Origin: Sedimenticola sp.
GTDB taxonomy: Bacteria; Pseudomonadota; Gammaproteobacteria; Chromatiales; Chromatiaceae
DNA: 8,185 bases
Direction of reading: 5' to 3'
Assembly (NCBI GenBank): GCA_026197195.1
Contig: JAPHUG010000244.1
Coordinates: forward strand, 1 to 8,185
The notes beneath the pieces were generated by a model, which made no database searches, was not told the DNA's origin, and saw nothing but the letters and a program-made list of their open reading frames with translations. Positions 6,047 through 8,185 of this stretch are shown piece by piece (position 1 is the stretch's first letter; each line of letters opens with the position of its first letter). The position numbers were made by a program, and so were the translations under genes.

Positions 6047-7045
6047 TCAAACAATGCCCGCTAACAGAAGCGTATGCATGTTGAGCGCCCCGATGGGCAT
6101 CTGCTTGTCATCGACCACAAAAAGGGAGTTGATCTTTTTTTCCTGCATCATCTTCAATACTTCAGCGGCTAACATGTCTGATGTGGCTGTAGTGCCACCC
6201 GGTGTCATGACATCAGAGACGAGAGCGTTACGTATATCGATATCGCGGTCAAGTGTTCTGCGTAAGTCACCATCGGTATAGATGCCTTTAATGCGTCCGG
6301 AGCCATCTATTACAGCGGTCATGCCCAGACCTTTTTTGGTCATCTCAAGCAGTGCATCTCGCAGGCTTGCTTGTTCGGTTACACGGGGTATTTTATCGCC
6401 AGTGACCATGACGTCGCTCACCATCAGAAGCAGTCGTCGGCCAAGGCTGCCACCAGGATGAGAGCGGGCAAAGTCCTGCTCGGTAAAGCCTTTTGATTCA
6501 AGCAGGGCAACAGCCAATGCATCACCCATAGCCAGGGTTGCCGTAGTGCTTGAGGTGGGTGCCAGGTTCAGAGGGCAGGCCTCCTGTTCCACGCTGACAT
6601 CGATATGTACATCCGCCTGCAGTGCCAGGGTGGAGTTTGCGTTGCCCGTCAAGGCGATGAGGGGAATCCCGAGCCGTTTTAACAGGGGGAGTATGGTGAT
6701 AATCTCGGCTGTTTCTCCGGAATTGGAGAGTGCCAGTACGACATCTTTTGCCGTAATCATTCCCAGATCACCGTGACTGGCTTCGCCCGGGTGGACAAAA
6801 AAGGCCGGACTTCCGGTGCTGGCCAAGGTGGCGGCAATTTTGCTGCCGATATGGCCGGATTTGCCCATGCCGGTAACTACGATTCGCCCTTCACAAGCCA
6901 GCATATATCCACAGGCGTGAGCAAAATCGCCATTAATCCGGCTTGCCAGGGCCTGAATGGCTGCGGCTTCGTTTCTAATCACAGCAAGACCGAGGCTCTG
7001 GAGTCTGTTTGCCTCTTCCGGCGAGGGTATGCACGCCTTATTCAT
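6047..7045 (-). CDS. kdsD: D-arabinose-5-phosphate isomerase KdsD
   Basis: KdsD (332 aa) converts D-ribulose-5-phosphate to D-arabinose-5-phosphate, the first committed step of Kdo synthesis, in the cytosol. The N-terminal SIS (sugar isomerase) domain has GMGKSGHIG (59-67), HPGEASHGDLG (85-95), SNSGET (107-112) and the EACPLNLAPTSST block (155-167). Residues matching catalytic positions of the E. coli enzyme include K62, E111, the Glu of EACPLN and H196 in SHPGG. Two CBS domains follow (about 212-266, with VIDGSGRIKGIYTDGDLRR, and about 278-330, with NSLFVVDDKQMPIGALNMH). CBS pairs often bind nucleotides, but no ligand can be deduced. The ATG overlaps the TGA of the exchanger gene as ATGA, so translation is probably coupled; an AGGA lies 11 bases upstream. 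CBS-containing length and the position next to kdsC favour KdsD over GutQ. Confidence 0.97.
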   Translation of the reverse strand: MNKACIPSPEEANRLQSLGLAVIRNEAAAIQALASRINGDFAHACGYMLACEGRIVVTGMGKSGHIGSKIAATLASTGSPAFFVHPGEASHGDLGMITAKDVVLALSNSGETAEIITILPLLKRLGIPLIALTGNANSTLALQADVHIDVSVEQEACPLNLAPTSSTTATLAMGDALAVALLESKGFTEQDFARSHPGGSLGRRLLLMVSDVMVTGDKIPRVTEQASLRDALLEMTKKGLGMTAVIDGSGRIKGIYTDGDLRRTLDRDIDIRNALVSDVMTPGGTTATSDMLAAEVLKMMQEKKINSLFVVDDKQMPIGALNMHTLLLAGIV

Positions 7046-8064
7046 ACGTATTGCAGTCCTGCAGTTTGGTGATAGGTTGTTGGTTCTATCGCTGGTGCCT
7101 GTTCAGCACTCATAAAGAGTACAGCCTGATAGCCGATAAACACGAGTACCAGCAAGAAGCCCTCAATTCGGTTGATACGTCCGGCACCACCGAAACCATA
7201 GCCCATGACAAACAGGGCCAAGGTCAGGCCGATCATCATCGGCATATCCCGGGTCAACACCAGTGGATCAAAGGGGCCGGGTGCGATCAGGCCGGGTACC
7301 GCCAGCACAGCAAGCAGATTATACATGTTAGAGCCAAGGACGTTACCTATGGCGATATCATGCTCACCCTTAAGCGCACTCACGATACTGGCAGCCAGCT
7401 CAGGCAGGCTGGTTCCCAGCGCCACAATGGTCAATCCGATGACCAGGTCGCTGACACCATAGGCGGTGGCGATGTTGACTGAACCCCAGACCAGAATTCT
7501 TGAACTGAACAGCAGCAATCCCAAACCCAGAGAAAAGTTGAGTACAGCCTTTCCAGTGCTCATGGTTTCCGGCATCTCTGCCAGAATCTCCGCTGTCATC
7601 GGGTCACTGGCCAGGCTGCGCATACTGATCCGGACCATGGCAAACAGCATGGCGACTAAACCAATCAGCAGAATCACACCATCCATTACCCCCAGTATCC
7701 CGTCTTGCAGCAGTACCAGCGTGCCGAGGCAGACGGCCAGCAGAATGGGGTACTCCCGTCGTAAAGTTTCTGACTTTACCAGTAGCGGGGTGATCAGGGC
7801 CGTACACCCAAGGATCAAGGCAATATTGGCGATATTTGAACCCAGGGCATTGCCGATAGCGAGACCAGGATTACCCTGGATAGCCGCCATAGTCGATACC
7901 AGTATCTCCGGTGCTGAGGTGCCTAGTCCGACAATCGTGAGGCCGATAATCATGGGTGGTAAGCCCAGGTTGTTGGCAAGCGCGGACGCACCACTGACAA
8001 AACGGTCGGCTCCCCAGACGAGCAAGGCAAATCCAACAATAATCGCAAGAATGTCAAACAGCAT
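7042..8064 (-). CDS. yrbG: Calcium/sodium antiporter, CaCA family (YrbG type)
   Basis: This 340-aa inner-membrane protein belongs to the cation/Ca2+ exchanger (CaCA) superfamily. It has about ten hydrophobic segments in two inverted halves. Each half carries an alpha repeat: GLTIVGLGTSAPE (41-53) with GNALGSN (71-77), and GLTIVALGTSLPE (210-222) with GNVLGSN (240-246). The acidic residues E53 and E222 and the conserved Asn/Ser residues form the ion-binding centre in family members of known structure. A soluble loop lies around 148-172 and a polar tail of about 20 residues ends the protein. E. coli YrbG is 325 aa and sits at the same place before kdsD. Transported ions are inferred from the family only. 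The ATG at 8062-8064 has no clear Shine-Dalgarno. It is the first gene of the operon, and its stop overlaps the kdsD start by four bases. Confidence 0.95.
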   Translation of the reverse strand: MLFDILAIIVGFALLVWGADRFVSGASALANNLGLPPMIIGLTIVGLGTSAPEILVSTMAAIQGNPGLAIGNALGSNIANIALILGCTALITPLLVKSETLRREYPILLAVCLGTLVLLQDGILGVMDGVILLIGLVAMLFAMVRISMRSLASDPMTAEILAEMPETMSTGKAVLNFSLGLGLLLFSSRILVWGSVNIATAYGVSDLVIGLTIVALGTSLPELAASIVSALKGEHDIAIGNVLGSNMYNLLAVLAVPGLIAPGPFDPLVLTRDMPMMIGLTLALFVMGYGFGGAGRINRIEGFLLVLVFIGYQAVLFMSAEQAPAIEPTTYHQTAGLQYV

Positions 8065-8104
8065 AAAGTGGGCTTTTAAGGGTTATTGGTTGAGTCATAA
8101 AGAT

Positions 8105-8164
8105 GTACCTGGGGTACGCGCAGGCATTGTTTCAGACCTTGTGTATATTGTCCAAGGTTCTTGG
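8105..8164. repeat. Two short perfect inverted repeats in the upstream intergenic region
   Basis: GTACC-TGG-GGTAC (8105-8117) and CCAAG-GTT-CTTGG (8152-8164) are both perfect five-base inverted repeats around a three-base centre. Their centres are 47 bases apart, in the 121-base region before the exchanger gene. They could be operator half-sites, but their sequences differ and such short repeats can arise by chance. Confidence 0.35.
8144..8149 (+). promoter_or_regulatory. Candidate -10 element of the divergent gene
   Basis: TATATT on the plus strand, about 40 bases before the predicted start of a gene beyond the window. The hexamer 17 bases upstream (CAGGCA) is a poor -35, so support is weak. 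I could not identify a convincing promoter for the minus-strand operon in 8065-8185. Confidence 0.22.
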
Positions 8165-8174
8165 GCGGTTATTC

Positions 8175-8180
8175 AGGAGG
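8175..8180 (+). promoter_or_regulatory. Strong ribosome binding site for a divergent gene just outside the window
   Basis: AGGAGG followed by GG, five bases from the right edge on the plus strand. A start codon would be expected within the next few bases, beyond the window. In many Gammaproteobacteria the gene divergent from yrbG is mlaF, the ATPase of the phospholipid-retrograde transporter. That identity is inference from gene order only. Confidence 0.55.
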
Positions 8181-8185
8181 GGTAA

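Noticed and set aside
5998..6054. KdsC start at TTG 6052-6054 overlapping kdsD.
   Set aside because: It needs a rare start codon and adds unconserved residues, while ATG 5995-5997 has AAGGA at eight bases.
7466..8185. A 239-codon plus-strand open frame running to the right edge.
   Set aside because: It is antisense to the exchanger gene, and its translation resembles no family I recognise. The opposite strand encodes an intact CaCA protein with both alpha repeats.
1..8185. Possible defence system, prophage, CRISPR array, tRNA or insertion sequence.
   Set aside because: Nothing of the kind was found: no repeat-spacer pattern, no transposase or phage motif, and no tRNA-like cloverleaf. The window is almost fully covered by housekeeping genes.

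Overview
This window carries one almost complete, well-known Gammaproteobacterial gene block, all on the minus strand: a yrbG-type cation exchanger gene, kdsD, kdsC, lptC, lptA, lptB, rpoN, hpf, ptsN and rapZ (read from right to left). The gene order, the short LptA/LptC proteins, a short-form Hpf and a RapZ adapter all point to a gammaproteobacterium outside the enterics. I cannot name the genus from the sequence. Base composition and codon use look uniform along the block, and no insertion sequence, phage gene, tRNA, rRNA or CRISPR array is visible.

Layout: positions 1-160 hold, on the plus strand, the broken end of an alpha-glucan (glycogen/starch) phosphorylase reading frame whose homology stops just before the expected catalytic-histidine region. 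It converges on rapZ (180-1052), with a small candidate terminator between them. ptsN (1136-1612), hpf (1628-1963) and rpoN (1988-3487) follow at close spacing. A 126-base gap with a candidate promoter separates rpoN from the LPS-export cluster lptB (3614-4339), lptA (4347-4862) and lptC (4846-5442). Then come the Kdo-synthesis genes kdsC (5470-5997) and kdsD (6047-7045) and the exchanger gene (7042-8064). The last 121 bases are an intergenic region that ends in a strong plus-strand ribosome binding site. A divergent gene therefore probably starts just outside the window; by analogy with other Gammaproteobacteria it would be mlaF.

How the genes work together: KdsD and KdsC make Kdo, the sugar that joins lipid A to the LPS core. 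LptB powers LPS extraction from the inner membrane, LptC receives the LPS, and LptA carries it across the periplasm. RpoN (sigma-54), Hpf (ribosome hibernation), EIIA-Ntr (PtsN) and RapZ (in enterics, a controller of GlmS and so of amino-sugar supply to the envelope) form the regulatory half. The block therefore links outer-membrane building to nitrogen/carbon status and growth state.

I found no convincing undescribed system. The points most worth a second look are the decapitated phosphorylase remnant at the left edge, the absence of the usual npr/ptsO gene directly after rapZ, an eight-G run inside the sigma-54 gene, and several start-site ambiguities.
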